Of a stretch of 64,000 bases of DNA, positions 26,849 through 35,361 are shown piece by piece. Location: positions 1,922,001 to 1,986,000 of the forward strand of contig CAWCHQ010000001.1 in NCBI GenBank assembly GCA_963795415.1, given 5' to 3'. The translations under genes were made by a program, and so were the position numbers. A model generated the notes under the pieces. That model was not told the DNA's origin and searched no databases. It saw only the letters and a list, made by a program, of their open reading frames with translations. The stretch comes from CAVSUZ01 sp963795415 (GTDB taxonomy: Bacteria; Pseudomonadota; Alphaproteobacteria; Acetobacterales; Acetobacteraceae). Each line of letters opens with the position of its first letter. Position 1 is the stretch's first letter.

Positions 26849-28105
26849 ATGCAACCCGAATCCGTTGGCTTTTCAGCGTCCCGCCTGGCCCGCCTCGATC
26901 ACGTGATGACCAGCCGATACGTGGACAGCGGTCGGCTGCCCGGCATTCTTACGATGGTCTATCGCCGCGGCCAGCTCGTCCACACCGGGCTTGCCGGGCA
27001 TATGGACGTTGAGCATGGCAAGCGGATGCGCGAGGACGCCCTCTTCCGCATCTATTCCATGTCCAAGCCGATCACCGCGGTGGCGCTGATGATGCTCGCC
27101 GAGGAAGGGCTCGTCGGGCTGGACGACGATGTCGCGACCTACATTCCGTCGTGGAAGGACCTGGGCGTCTATGCCACGGGCCTTCCCAGCCTGATCCCCA
27201 CTGGAACAACGACCTATATGACCACGCCGCCGTTGCGGGCAATGAAGGTGATCGACCTGGCGACCCACACCGCCGGGCTGACCTACGGCTTCATGAACCG
27301 CACCGAAGTGGATCGTGCCTACCGCGACAGCGGCATCGCCGCCTTCACTAGCGAAGGCGGGCTCGATGCGATGATCGAACAGCTCGCAAAAGTCCCCCTG
27401 GAATTCTCTCCCGGGACGGCGTGGAACTATTCCGTCTCCATCGATGTGCTCGGCTACCTGGTGCAAAAGCTTGGCGGAATGAGCTTCGGGGAGTTCCTGC
27501 GCAAGCGCCTGTTCGAGCCGCTGGGCATGACCGACACCGCCTTCTTTTGCCCCCCGGAGAAGTGCGACCGCTTGAGTGCGTGCTACATGCCCAAACAGGG
27601 CGGCGGACTGAAAGTTGAAGATGATGCCGGGGACAGGAGCAGGTTCACCAATCCCCCGAGTTTGGAGTCGGGCGGCGGCGGGCTGGTTTCCACCGCGCAT
27701 GATTACATGCGGTTCTGCCGCATGATGCTGAACGGGGGCAGCCTGGATGGAGTGCAGATACTCAGCCCTAAGACAGTTGCCCTGTTCAGCATGAATTTCC
27801 TTCCCGGCAACAAGGAGCTCGGGGAACTGGCTCCGCCCGGCCTGTTCAGCGAGGCAGGTTACGCCGGGATCGGTTTTTCACTCGGCTGCGGTGTGAACAT
27901 CAACGTGGCTCGCACGCGCCTGCCCGGAACCTTGGGCGAGTTCTTCTGGGGCGGGGCCGCCGCCACCGCGTTCTGGATCGACCCGAAGGAGGAACTGGCA
28001 GTGGTCTTCATGACCCAGGTGCTCGGCAGCGACGCAAGGCTCACGCTGCGCCGCGACCTGCGCACCCTGGTCTATTCGGCGATGACGAAGTCATTCGTGA
28101 CCTGA
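26849..28105 (+). CDS. serine hydrolase, beta-lactamase/esterase (S12) family
   Basis: A 418-residue class C beta-lactamase-like hydrolase with no signal peptide. The SxxK nucleophile motif is 'IYSMSKPITAVALMML' (Ser70, Lys73), the second motif is the Tyr in 'GTAWNYSVSIDVLGYLV', and 'FFWGGAAATAFWIDP' replaces the HxG/KTG triad element. This composition is typical of cytoplasmic EstB-type esterases and lactone/ester hydrolases, not of true beta-lactamases. It is convergent with the TAXI gene, 6 bases apart. The substrate is not known. Confidence 0.88.
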   Translation: MQPESVGFSASRLARLDHVMTSRYVDSGRLPGILTMVYRRGQLVHTGLAGHMDVEHGKRMREDALFRIYSMSKPITAVALMMLAEEGLVGLDDDVATYIPSWKDLGVYATGLPSLIPTGTTTYMTTPPLRAMKVIDLATHTAGLTYGFMNRTEVDRAYRDSGIAAFTSEGGLDAMIEQLAKVPLEFSPGTAWNYSVSIDVLGYLVQKLGGMSFGEFLRKRLFEPLGMTDTAFFCPPEKCDRLSACYMPKQGGGLKVEDDAGDRSRFTNPPSLESGGGGLVSTAHDYMRFCRMMLNGGSLDGVQILSPKTVALFSMNFLPGNKELGELAPPGLFSEAGYAGIGFSLGCGVNINVARTRLPGTLGEFFWGGAAATAFWIDPKEELAVVFMTQVLGSDARLTLRRDLRTLVYSAMTKSFVT

Positions 28106-28111
28106 GGCGGA

Positions 28112-29260
28112 TCACCGGGTCGTGGAGTGCTGTTGCCAGTTCAGAAATTGCCGGAACAGCGCTTCCTTCGCCGGGTCAGTCATTTTGGTGAAGTCAATCG
28201 GATTGGTTTGCGAAAGGAATTCGTTGAAGCGCGCCTGAGTCGCGCCCCCGGCGTTACCCGCCAGCGTGTGCTGCTCCAGCCAATCCTGAGCGGGCTGGAA
28301 GCGGGTCCAGCCTGGCACTTCGGCGGCCAGGTTCACCTCGCGCCATTTCGGATGGCGAGGTGGCTTCTGGAACTCGTCGAATTTGCTGAAGAACGCATCG
28401 ATGAAGCGGGTCACCTTATTGTACCGCTGGGTGTGCGGCTGCCACGCGTATACGGCCATCACATCCGCCACGGCGATTGTGGGTATGGTGGTCCCAGCGG
28501 GTACCAGATCCGGGTATATCTTGTTGGTGAATTCGGCCGGCAAGTACGTTTGCAGAAGGGTCTGGTCAACCGGGATCGGGAGAAAATGCAGTCCGCTGCC
28601 GGGCGCCACACCAGCCAGCAGCGGGATCGGAGCGCCGCCCACGTGAACGATGGCGGCAATATCGCCCTGCTTCAGCGCCTGCAGTCCGGTCACTTGCGGC
28701 TGATTCTCGACCTTCGCATGGATCCCCTGCTCGTCCAGCAGAATCTCGGCCGTCATCGCGGAACCGCTGCCAACCACATCCACATTGACCCGCTGACCGT
28801 CGAGGTCCTTGAGCTGCGTGATGTCCTTGCGTGCCAGGACATGTACCTCTTCATCGTAGAGTTTAGCGATGTAGCGAATGCCATCCGCCAGGTTCGGAAA
28901 CATGTCGTGCTGCTTCGCGTAGGTCAGGGCGTCGGCCTGCACGAAGCCGATATCTATCCCCTTCAGGTAAAGGATATCGGAGAGATTCTGCAGCGATCCC
29001 TTCCCCAGCATCGGCAACACGCGCAGGGTGTCATCGTCCAGGATCGTCAAATCAGCAGCGGTCTTCGCGTAGGTTCCGCCCTCCATTCCGGTGATCACGC
29101 CCACGGTGCCCTGATTGGCGCGAACAATCAGCTGCTGAGGATCCGATTGTGCAATCGCAGGCATGGCGAGCAGCACGCCAGTGAGTGTAAAGATAGAAGC
29201 GCCAACAACCATAGGTCGTATGGCGCGGGTGAGCCAAGGCTTATTGGTTAAAGGGGACAT
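28112..29260 (-). CDS. TAXI-family TRAP transporter solute-binding protein
   Basis: A 382-residue exported binding protein. The start is the ATG of 'MSPLTNKPWL' with GGGAGGTGAC just upstream. The signal peptide runs to about residue 37 ('ASIFTLTGVLLAMPAIAQ'). 'GVITGMEGGTYAKTAADL' and 'NLSDILYLKGIDIGFVQADAL' match the TAXI (TRAP-associated extracytoplasmic immunogenic) fold, which in the family often binds glutamate or related anions. No TRAP membrane subunits (fused QM) are adjacent, so it is an orphan here. Divergent from the repeat-rich protein at 29574, with a 300-base region between. Confidence 0.87.
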   Translation of the reverse strand: MSPLTNKPWLTRAIRPMVVGASIFTLTGVLLAMPAIAQSDPQQLIVRANQGTVGVITGMEGGTYAKTAADLTILDDDTLRVLPMLGKGSLQNLSDILYLKGIDIGFVQADALTYAKQHDMFPNLADGIRYIAKLYDEEVHVLARKDITQLKDLDGQRVNVDVVGSGSAMTAEILLDEQGIHAKVENQPQVTGLQALKQGDIAAIVHVGGAPIPLLAGVAPGSGLHFLPIPVDQTLLQTYLPAEFTNKIYPDLVPAGTTIPTIAVADVMAVYAWQPHTQRYNKVTRFIDAFFSKFDEFQKPPRHPKWREVNLAAEVPGWTRFQPAQDWLEQHTLAGNAGGATQARFNEFLSQTNPIDFTKMTDPAKEALFRQFLNWQQHSTTR

Positions 29261-29573
29261 GTCACCTCCCTGATCGCTGGTTGCCTTACCCAATGAGTGC
29301 GCAACCAAATTTTTCCTCGCCTGAGGCGAGGCCAGCGATTTCCATGAAGATGCAACACAAGGCTCGCCTGTCGCACGCTTCCCGAGCTTCGAGTGTATTC
29401 ACAAAATCGTGATATATGACCCCACCAGGAATAATCTGGTAGTTTCACGCCATGCTTCTCGCGTCCACTTGAGCAGCGCGAATGCTGGGCGGGAGGAAGA
29501 ACGGTAGGCCGGCGCATCGCCGGAACATCCAAAAAATTCGAACAGGTCCCGCAGGACGTCGGGGGAGGAAAAA
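29261..29573. other. divergent intergenic region with a short inverted repeat
   Basis: About 310 bases between divergent starts. It includes a 7-base inverted repeat CCTCGCC-TGA-GGCGAGG at 29315-29331 and an AT-richer stretch near 29400-29440, plausible promoter territory. No gene is seen. Confidence 0.4.
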
Positions 29574-30986
29574 ATGCTACGATGCCAATCCAGCGGCGGC
29601 CGCGGATCTGCCTCGGTTCTGGCCGTGGTGTCCGTGGTCGCCGTAGGCGTGGCGCTTTCATCATATCCGGCCTACGCCGAGAACCCGTCGTCGGTACAGG
29701 GCGTCGGATCGGCGGCGGAGTCACCGGCGGCTCGGCAGCAGGCCGATACGCAGATCGCTGCCATCCTTGCAAAAATCCAGACCGCGATTGCCGAGGGACA
29801 CGTGACCTCGCCGGCCGGGGACAACGCAGTAGATATGTTCGCCTCCGCACTGACCGTTTTGCCACTCGCCTCACCGCAAGGCGTCCACGAGATGGCGAAT
29901 TTCTCAGCCGTGCTGAAGCAGCGCGCCTCCGCTGAGCAAGTGGCCGGCCATGTCGGTAACGGCATGCAGTTCGCGATATTTGCTGACCTGGTGAGTTCAA
30001 TTCTCGCGACCGAGTATCCGACGACCCAAGCTGGCGTGTCGGCGCTGACTCCGGCCAAGCGGCTGGCGGAAGCCACGCAACCCACAACCGGAGGCTCGGA
30101 TCCACCGGGCGCGGCGGGGACAGTGCCAGTGGACCCCAGCAAGCCGGATCTGCCAGCGCAAGCCCCAGGCGACCCGGTCGCCGCCGCTCCACCGGCCGTC
30201 ACTGACCCCGCTCCCCGTGCCGAGATCGCAGTGGAATCAAATCGGCAAGCTTCGGAAGCCGCCGGCACCGCCGCGGGGACGTCTTTCGAAACGGCAGCCT
30301 CCCACCTTGGCGCTCAGCGTGCCGCTCTGCCATCCTCGCCGGCGGCCGGTAAGCCATTGGACGCCAGCAAGCCAGCCGAAACCGGTAAGCCGGCCGAGAG
30401 CAGCAAGCTTGCCCCGAACGCCAGCAAGTCAGCCGAAACCAGTAAGCCCACGGAAACCAGTAAACCAACTGAGACCAGCAAGCCTGCCAAGAGCAGCAAG
30501 CCAACGGATGCCAGCAACCCAGTCGAGGACAGTCCGCCCGGATCGAGTGCCAAGGCAGCGGCGAGACTTCCCCCGCCCACTGTGACCAAAAATTTTCAGG
30601 TCGCGCTCGCACCGCCCATTACTTCGCCCGTCACGGATCAACCCGCCCAAAGCCAGCCGGGGGACAATCCGCTGAAGCTGCCGCCCGAGATGATTAAGAC
30701 GCTTATGAGCCGTGGAGACGCCATGCTGGCTCTGGGCGACATATCGGCTGCCAGGCGGCTCTACGGCCTAGCGGCCGAGGCGAGAAGCGGTGAGGCCGCG
30801 ATACGGCTCGGCCAGACATACGATCCGGAATTTCTCGCCGAACATGCGGTGCAGGGGCTACAGCCCGACCCGGCTGTCGCGGAAGCATGGTATCGCAAGG
30901 CGGTCAGCTTTGGCTACGCCGATGCGACGGCCCTGCTTACCCATCTCGCGGCGGAGAAGCTGGCAAGAGCGCCGTCCAATCAATAG
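29574..30986 (+). CDS. exported low-complexity protein with Sel1/TPR-like C-terminus
   Basis: A 470-residue protein. A signal peptide ends near residue 35 ('VGVALSSYPAYAE'). Residues 50-150 are a helical domain of unknown type ('ADTQIAAILAKIQTAIAEGHV'). Residues about 255-330 form a Ser/Lys/Pro/Thr-rich repeat with units like 'ETSKPT', 'ESSKLA' and 'KSSKPT', probably an extended spacer. Residues 365-460 hold Sel1/TPR-like helices ('AMLALGDISAARRLYGLAAEA', 'AEAWYRKAVSFGYADATALL'). GGGGGAGG precedes the ATG. The layout suggests a periplasmic or envelope-associated scaffold; no specific function is assigned. Confidence 0.75.
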   Translation: MLRCQSSGGRGSASVLAVVSVVAVGVALSSYPAYAENPSSVQGVGSAAESPAARQQADTQIAAILAKIQTAIAEGHVTSPAGDNAVDMFASALTVLPLASPQGVHEMANFSAVLKQRASAEQVAGHVGNGMQFAIFADLVSSILATEYPTTQAGVSALTPAKRLAEATQPTTGGSDPPGAAGTVPVDPSKPDLPAQAPGDPVAAAPPAVTDPAPRAEIAVESNRQASEAAGTAAGTSFETAASHLGAQRAALPSSPAAGKPLDASKPAETGKPAESSKLAPNASKSAETSKPTETSKPTETSKPAKSSKPTDASNPVEDSPPGSSAKAAARLPPPTVTKNFQVALAPPITSPVTDQPAQSQPGDNPLKLPPEMIKTLMSRGDAMLALGDISAARRLYGLAAEARSGEAAIRLGQTYDPEFLAEHAVQGLQPDPAVAEAWYRKAVSFGYADATALLTHLAAEKLARAPSNQ

Positions 30987-31167
30987 GAGACGGCCTGGCA
31001 ATTGCGCTGGCTCTCGCAGCGGACGCTGCAGGAGCGGAGCACCTTGGCGGAACGACTTTATAGACGATATCCATTCAACGTGGCGCTGAGACTTGGTCGG
31101 GGCAGAAACGACATGGTCGGATAGTATCATGGCCTTGAGGTCTTCGCCCGGCTTAGCGGATGCCGGA

Positions 31168-33556
31168 TCAGTCGTTGACCGCCGCCCTGATGAGCACCTC
31201 TCGCTTGCCGACATGATTGGCGGGCCCGACTACGCCCTCTTTCTCCATCTGCTCAATAAGCTTGGCCGCGCGGTTGTAACCGATATTGAGATGGCGCTGG
31301 ACGAAGCTGGTGGACGCCTTGCCCTCCCTGGCAACCAATGCCACTGCCGACTTGTACAGACCCTTGTCGCCTTCTGCGCCAGAGAAGCCGGGCAGGGGCG
31401 AGGTGCCGTCATCGTCCTCCGCCTCGGTAACAGAGTCGACGTAAGCCGGCTCGCCCTGGTCGCGCAGGAATTCCACGACTTTTTCAACCTCTTCATCTGA
31501 AACGAATGGCCCATGCACGCGCGTGATCCGCCCGCCTCCAGCCATGTAGAGCATGTCGCCCTGTCCCAGCAATTGCTCCGCCCCCTGCTCCCCGAGAATC
31601 GTACGACTGTCGAATTTACTGATGACCTGGAAGCTGATTCGGGTCGGGAAATTGGCTTTGATGGTTCCGGTTATAACGTCCACAGACGGACGCTGAGTTG
31701 CCATTACCACGTGGATACCAGCAGCCCGGGCCATCTGAGCGAGTCGCTGCACGGCGGCCTCAATGTCCTTGCCAGCGACCATCATCAGATCCGCCATCTC
31801 ATCAACCACCACCACGATAAACGGCAGCGGCTCCAGGGTCAGCGGCTGGTCCTCGAAGGTCGGACGACCCGTATCGGGATCGAAGCCGGTTTGCACACGC
31901 CGGGTAAGGACTTCGCCCTTTGCGCGTGCATCGGCCACGCGGTCGTTATAGCCGCCGATGTTCCGCACACCGAGCTGAACTCATCGCGCGGTAGCGCCGC
32001 TCCATCTCGCGGACTGTCCATTTCAGTGCGGTGACCGCCTTGGCCGGTTCAGTGACAACCGGCGCCATCAAATGCGGGATGCCCTCATACATCGAAAGCT
32101 CCAGCATTTTCGGATCGATGAGGATCAGCCGACACTGGTCGGGCGACAGACGATAGAGCAGTGACAAAATCATCGCGTTGACGCCGACCGATTTTCCCGA
32201 CCCGGTCGTGCCTGCGATCATCAGATGGGGCATACGCTGGAGGTCCGCCACAACGGGCGCTCCGGATATGTCCTTGCCAAGTGTCAGCAGCAACCTGGCA
32301 GGATGGCGCTGCACCTCGTCGGAGGCGAGCAGTTCCGAGAGGAACACGGTTTCGCGTTTCGCATTAGGAACTTCGATGCCGATCACGTTGCGGCCTGGAA
32401 CCGTCGCAATGCGAACCGCCGTGACGGACAGGCTGCGGGCGACATCATCGGCAAGGCCGATCACGCGGGCGCTACGGATTCCGGGAGCCGGCTCGAGCTC
32501 ATATAGCGTTACGACCGGACCGGGGCGTATCTCCACGATACTGCCTTGCACGCCATAATCCGACAGCACGGTTTCAAGCAATCGCGCGTTGGCCTCAAGC
32601 GCCTCGGTGCTCGGGCCGGTGGCTGCCCGGGCCGGGGCGGGTTTCAGCAACGACAGCGCCGGGAAGCGCCAGCCCGCCTCAGGCAAGGGCAAGCTCTCCT
32701 GACGGGGCTTGCGAGAGGCGGTGGTTTGCATTCGGGCGTGGATTGTGGGCGCAACTCCTTGCGGCTGATCAGCAGGGCGCAGCCCCGACAGCCGAGGCTC
32801 GGTCTCGGCTGCAGTCGAGCGTTCGGCCGGACGACGATGGAGCAACCGCACCGCCGCCGTAGTCATTCGCACGAATGGACTGGTGATCCGCGCGAGCAGG
32901 GATGCCGCGCTCCAGCCTGTCGAGATGGAGAATCGCGCAATCCGGGCTGCCGCTCGCCAGGTAGCCCGCCATTCACTGCCCGATATTCCGAGCGCCAGCA
33001 GCAACAGGGTCATCGCGAGAGCGGCCAGGATAATCCACACCAGAACTGCACCGACAGGGCCAAGTAAGCCGCGACCAGGCTCCAGCAGGGCTGGAGCGAG
33101 AATCCGGCCGATGGCTCCGCCAGGTCCTGCGGAAGCCGGCCATGCAACCGTCGCAAGCTGCGGAATGGCTGACACCGCAGCGCCGGCAAGGGGCATCGCA
33201 GTAGCCACAACTGCCAGGCGCACGGCAACGCTGCCCAAGCCGCGTCGCGAGGCGATCCGCCATGCCCAGGCGAGCATGGCCAGCCCCGGCACCGCGCCGA
33301 AAACGCCAAATCCCTGCAACAATAGATCGGAAACGACGGCCCCCACGGGTCCGGCCAGATTTGTTGCCGCGTGCGTGGTCGATGTGTTGAGGCTCGGATC
33401 GGATGGATTGTAGCTGACCAGAGCAACAAGCACTGCCAGACCGCCGCATCCAAGGGCGAGACCCGTCAACTCCGCGGCGCGTCGCTGCATCAACGCGTGA
33501 ATGGCGGGGGATACCATGTGGCGCGGGCGGGGTAACGAGCGGGCGGCAGCGACCAT
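31168..33556 (-). CDS. ftsK: DNA translocase FtsK, frameshifted as sequenced
   Basis: An inner-membrane-anchored hexameric motor that pumps DNA at the division septum. The N-terminus has four or so transmembrane helices ('LALGCGGLAVLVALVSY', 'FGAVPGLAMLAWAWRI', and two more). A linker follows, then the alpha/beta motor with Walker A 'IAGTTGSGKSVGVNAM' and Walker B 'FIVVVVDEMADLMM', and the C-terminal gamma winged helix ('TSFVQRHLNIGYNRAAKLIEQMEKEGVV') that reads KOPS. The frame breaks after 'MERRYRAMS' near 31978; deleting one T yields 'QLGVRNIGGYN', giving about 795 residues. The start chosen is the ATG at 33556; other in-frame starts are possible. Confidence 0.93.
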
Positions 33557-33708
33557 GCGAACTCGGCAGCCTTTCTTGCTTTGAGATGACAAGCATAGAG
33601 CCGAAACGTCTCGGAGTTTTGGATTTTGCCGCCATATTATTGCCGGCTGTTGCACCGGCCCGGAGATGCGGTTAATCCGCTACGCTGCCGCAGACTGAGA
33701 ATCCCGCT

Positions 33709-34017
33709 TTGGGCCTGTCCCCTCTTCGTTCCCTCGAGCCGCCCAATCAGCAGCGAGTTGTCCAGATTGCCACCTTGCTCGCGGGTGTCAGCCTCGTGCT
33801 GGTGATCGTCAACATCGTTCTGGCGAGCATCAATCAGTCCGCTCAGGCCGAAGCGAACCAACGCCAGCAGCTTCTCGCTCAGGCTGCGCAGATGAACGTG
33901 GTAAGCAACTTGTTGGAGCGCGCGTTGATAACACAAGCCGAAAACGGCGATAGCGCGAAAATACAAGATCTCCTCAAGCGGGCGGGGGTCGCCTTCACCG
34001 CTCCAGCGAAACCCTGA
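33709..34017 (+). CDS. small single-pass membrane protein
   Basis: A 102-residue protein with one transmembrane helix ('IATLLAGVSLVLVIVNIVLA') followed by a polar, Gln/Ala-rich helical region likely to be coiled coil ('EANQRQQLLAQAAQMNVV'). The first codon is a TTG, so the exact start is uncertain. Its stop overlaps the next start (TGATG), so the pair is translationally coupled. No family recognised. Confidence 0.6.
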   Translation: MGLSPLRSLEPPNQQRVVQIATLLAGVSLVLVIVNIVLASINQSAQAEANQRQQLLAQAAQMNVVSNLLERALITQAENGDSAKIQDLLKRAGVAFTAPAKP

Positions 34018-34313
34018 TGCGCGACATGATTCGTCTCGATATCCCGGTAGCGTTGGTCGTGCTGGCGTTCTTTCTGATTACCGCATTCCAGACCGAGCAA
34101 CTGGTGCGGGAGCACAATGCGTTGCTGGCGCTGCGGGCCGCGCAGGAGACTGGCCTGACCCAGGCGGCGAAAATGCGCGCAACCTTTCAGATGCTCGCCA
34201 CGGAGACGGATAAACTGGCTCAGGCTGGCGATCCCGCCGCGAAAGCCGTCCTGGATCAGTTGAAAGCGCAAGGCTTAACGGTCCATTTGGGCGCCCCTGC
34301 GAGCCAGCCCTGA
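34017..34313 (+). CDS. small single-pass membrane protein, coupled to the upstream gene
   Basis: A 98-residue protein with one N-terminal transmembrane helix ('LDIPVALVVLAFFLITAFQT') and a helical tail with a similar layout to the upstream protein ('QETGLTQAAKMRATFQMLATETDKLA'). The two appear to be paralogous or partner single-pass proteins. They lie between ftsK and gcrA, divergent from ftsK. Function unknown; a membrane complex is a guess. Confidence 0.6.
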   Translation: MRDMIRLDIPVALVVLAFFLITAFQTEQLVREHNALLALRAAQETGLTQAAKMRATFQMLATETDKLAQAGDPAAKAVLDQLKAQGLTVHLGAPASQP

Positions 34314-34544
34314 GCACGTTTCTGGGGCTATTTGCGGACGCTAGCCAGCTGCAGGACTTACCCCGAGCAGGCGGTAATCCCCGGCCCGCATGGCGTCACG
34401 GTTTCAGCCAGCCTTGGTGAGGCCCAGGGGCCAGGCCCGGACCCCTGCATCGTGGCGCTGCACGGCCCGGCGGGTCACTTCCGGTGCGCGACACGCAACG
34501 AGACGCAAACCTGACGGATATTCGAACAGGGGCGGCATTTTCCT

Positions 34545-35036
34545 TCAGGCAGCATCCTCACGCCTGTCGCGGATTTTCACATACGCCACAGCAGCATGCT
34601 CTTCACAGTACGGCTTGCCGGGAACCGAAGCCGTATCGCAAAAGCGGAAGCTGCGTGTCCCCGGTTCACCGATCGGCCAGCAACAGGTAATGACCCTACC
34701 ATACCGGGGCGGAGCGACCGGTTGCAGGCGCGGTGGTGCTTGCATGTGAGACGGTGTGGAGCGCGCGCTAGGAGCGGATACAGCGGTCGATTGGGCCCGG
34801 ACGCTTGCCAGCGGAGGGAGTGTGGGCCCGGGGTCACGACGGACTGGGGGTCTCCGAGGGCGGGGTTCACCGGTGCCGCGCCTGATCGGCGACGGCCGAG
34901 CGGGCAGGTCGAGCCGGTGGGCCTTTCCTACAACCGCGTTCTTTGACATGCCGAGGCGCCGGCCGATTTCTGCCGTGGACAGACCCTCGCTCCAGAACAT
35001 CCGCAGGCGCTGAATTACCTCGTCCGTCCACTCCAT
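34545..35036 (-). CDS. gcrA: GcrA-type cell-cycle regulator
   Basis: A 163-residue protein. In Caulobacter GcrA is a sigma70 cofactor activating promoters marked by GANTC methylation. The N-terminal helix-turn-helix is 'MEWTDEVIQRLRMFWSEGLSTAEIGRRLGMSKNAVVGKAHRL', which is the family signature. A Pro/Arg-rich linker follows, then the C-terminal sigma-interacting module 'CCWPIGEPGTRSFRFCDTASVPGKPYCEEHAAVAYV' with its Cys residues. The length is typical. It is divergent from the large AsmA-like gene. Confidence 0.93.
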   Translation of the reverse strand: MEWTDEVIQRLRMFWSEGLSTAEIGRRLGMSKNAVVGKAHRLDLPARPSPIRRGTGEPRPRRPPVRRDPGPTLPPLASVRAQSTAVSAPSARSTPSHMQAPPRLQPVAPPRYGRVITCCWPIGEPGTRSFRFCDTASVPGKPYCEEHAAVAYVKIRDRREDAA

Positions 35037-35361
35037 CTTGGTGTCTCCGCATTAACCAGCCCAAGATATGGTAGGCCATGCAAGACCAACATCTCAACCG
35101 AACAAATCAGGATCGCCACAAAAAGTTGTGGAAAACTCGCGCGTCCACCTCTGGATGTTGTGTTCAGAGTTCGAGAACAGGGTCCAATTTGAGACGGCCC
35201 TTAATCGCTCTGGATGTACCGCCCCGTATCGCGGCTGAGGGGCGGCGTATCCAGACCCGGCCAGTACGTCTATTCATCAATGAGCGCAGGAGCAACGGAG
35301 GCCGACGCCACGGCTGACCCATCGCCTGAGGGGGCACGACAGGTTTCCGCCTCCCGCGGAA
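35037..35361. other. divergent promoter region between gcrA and the AsmA-like gene
   Basis: About 325 bases with no convincing gene. An inverted repeat CCGCCCC...GGGGCGG lies near 35219-35244. AT-rich segments at 35085-35140 could hold the gcrA promoter. Confidence 0.4.

Noticed and set aside
34316..34544. Short frames between the small membrane protein and gcrA
   Set aside because: All are under 120 residues with random composition and overlap gcrA or lack starts.
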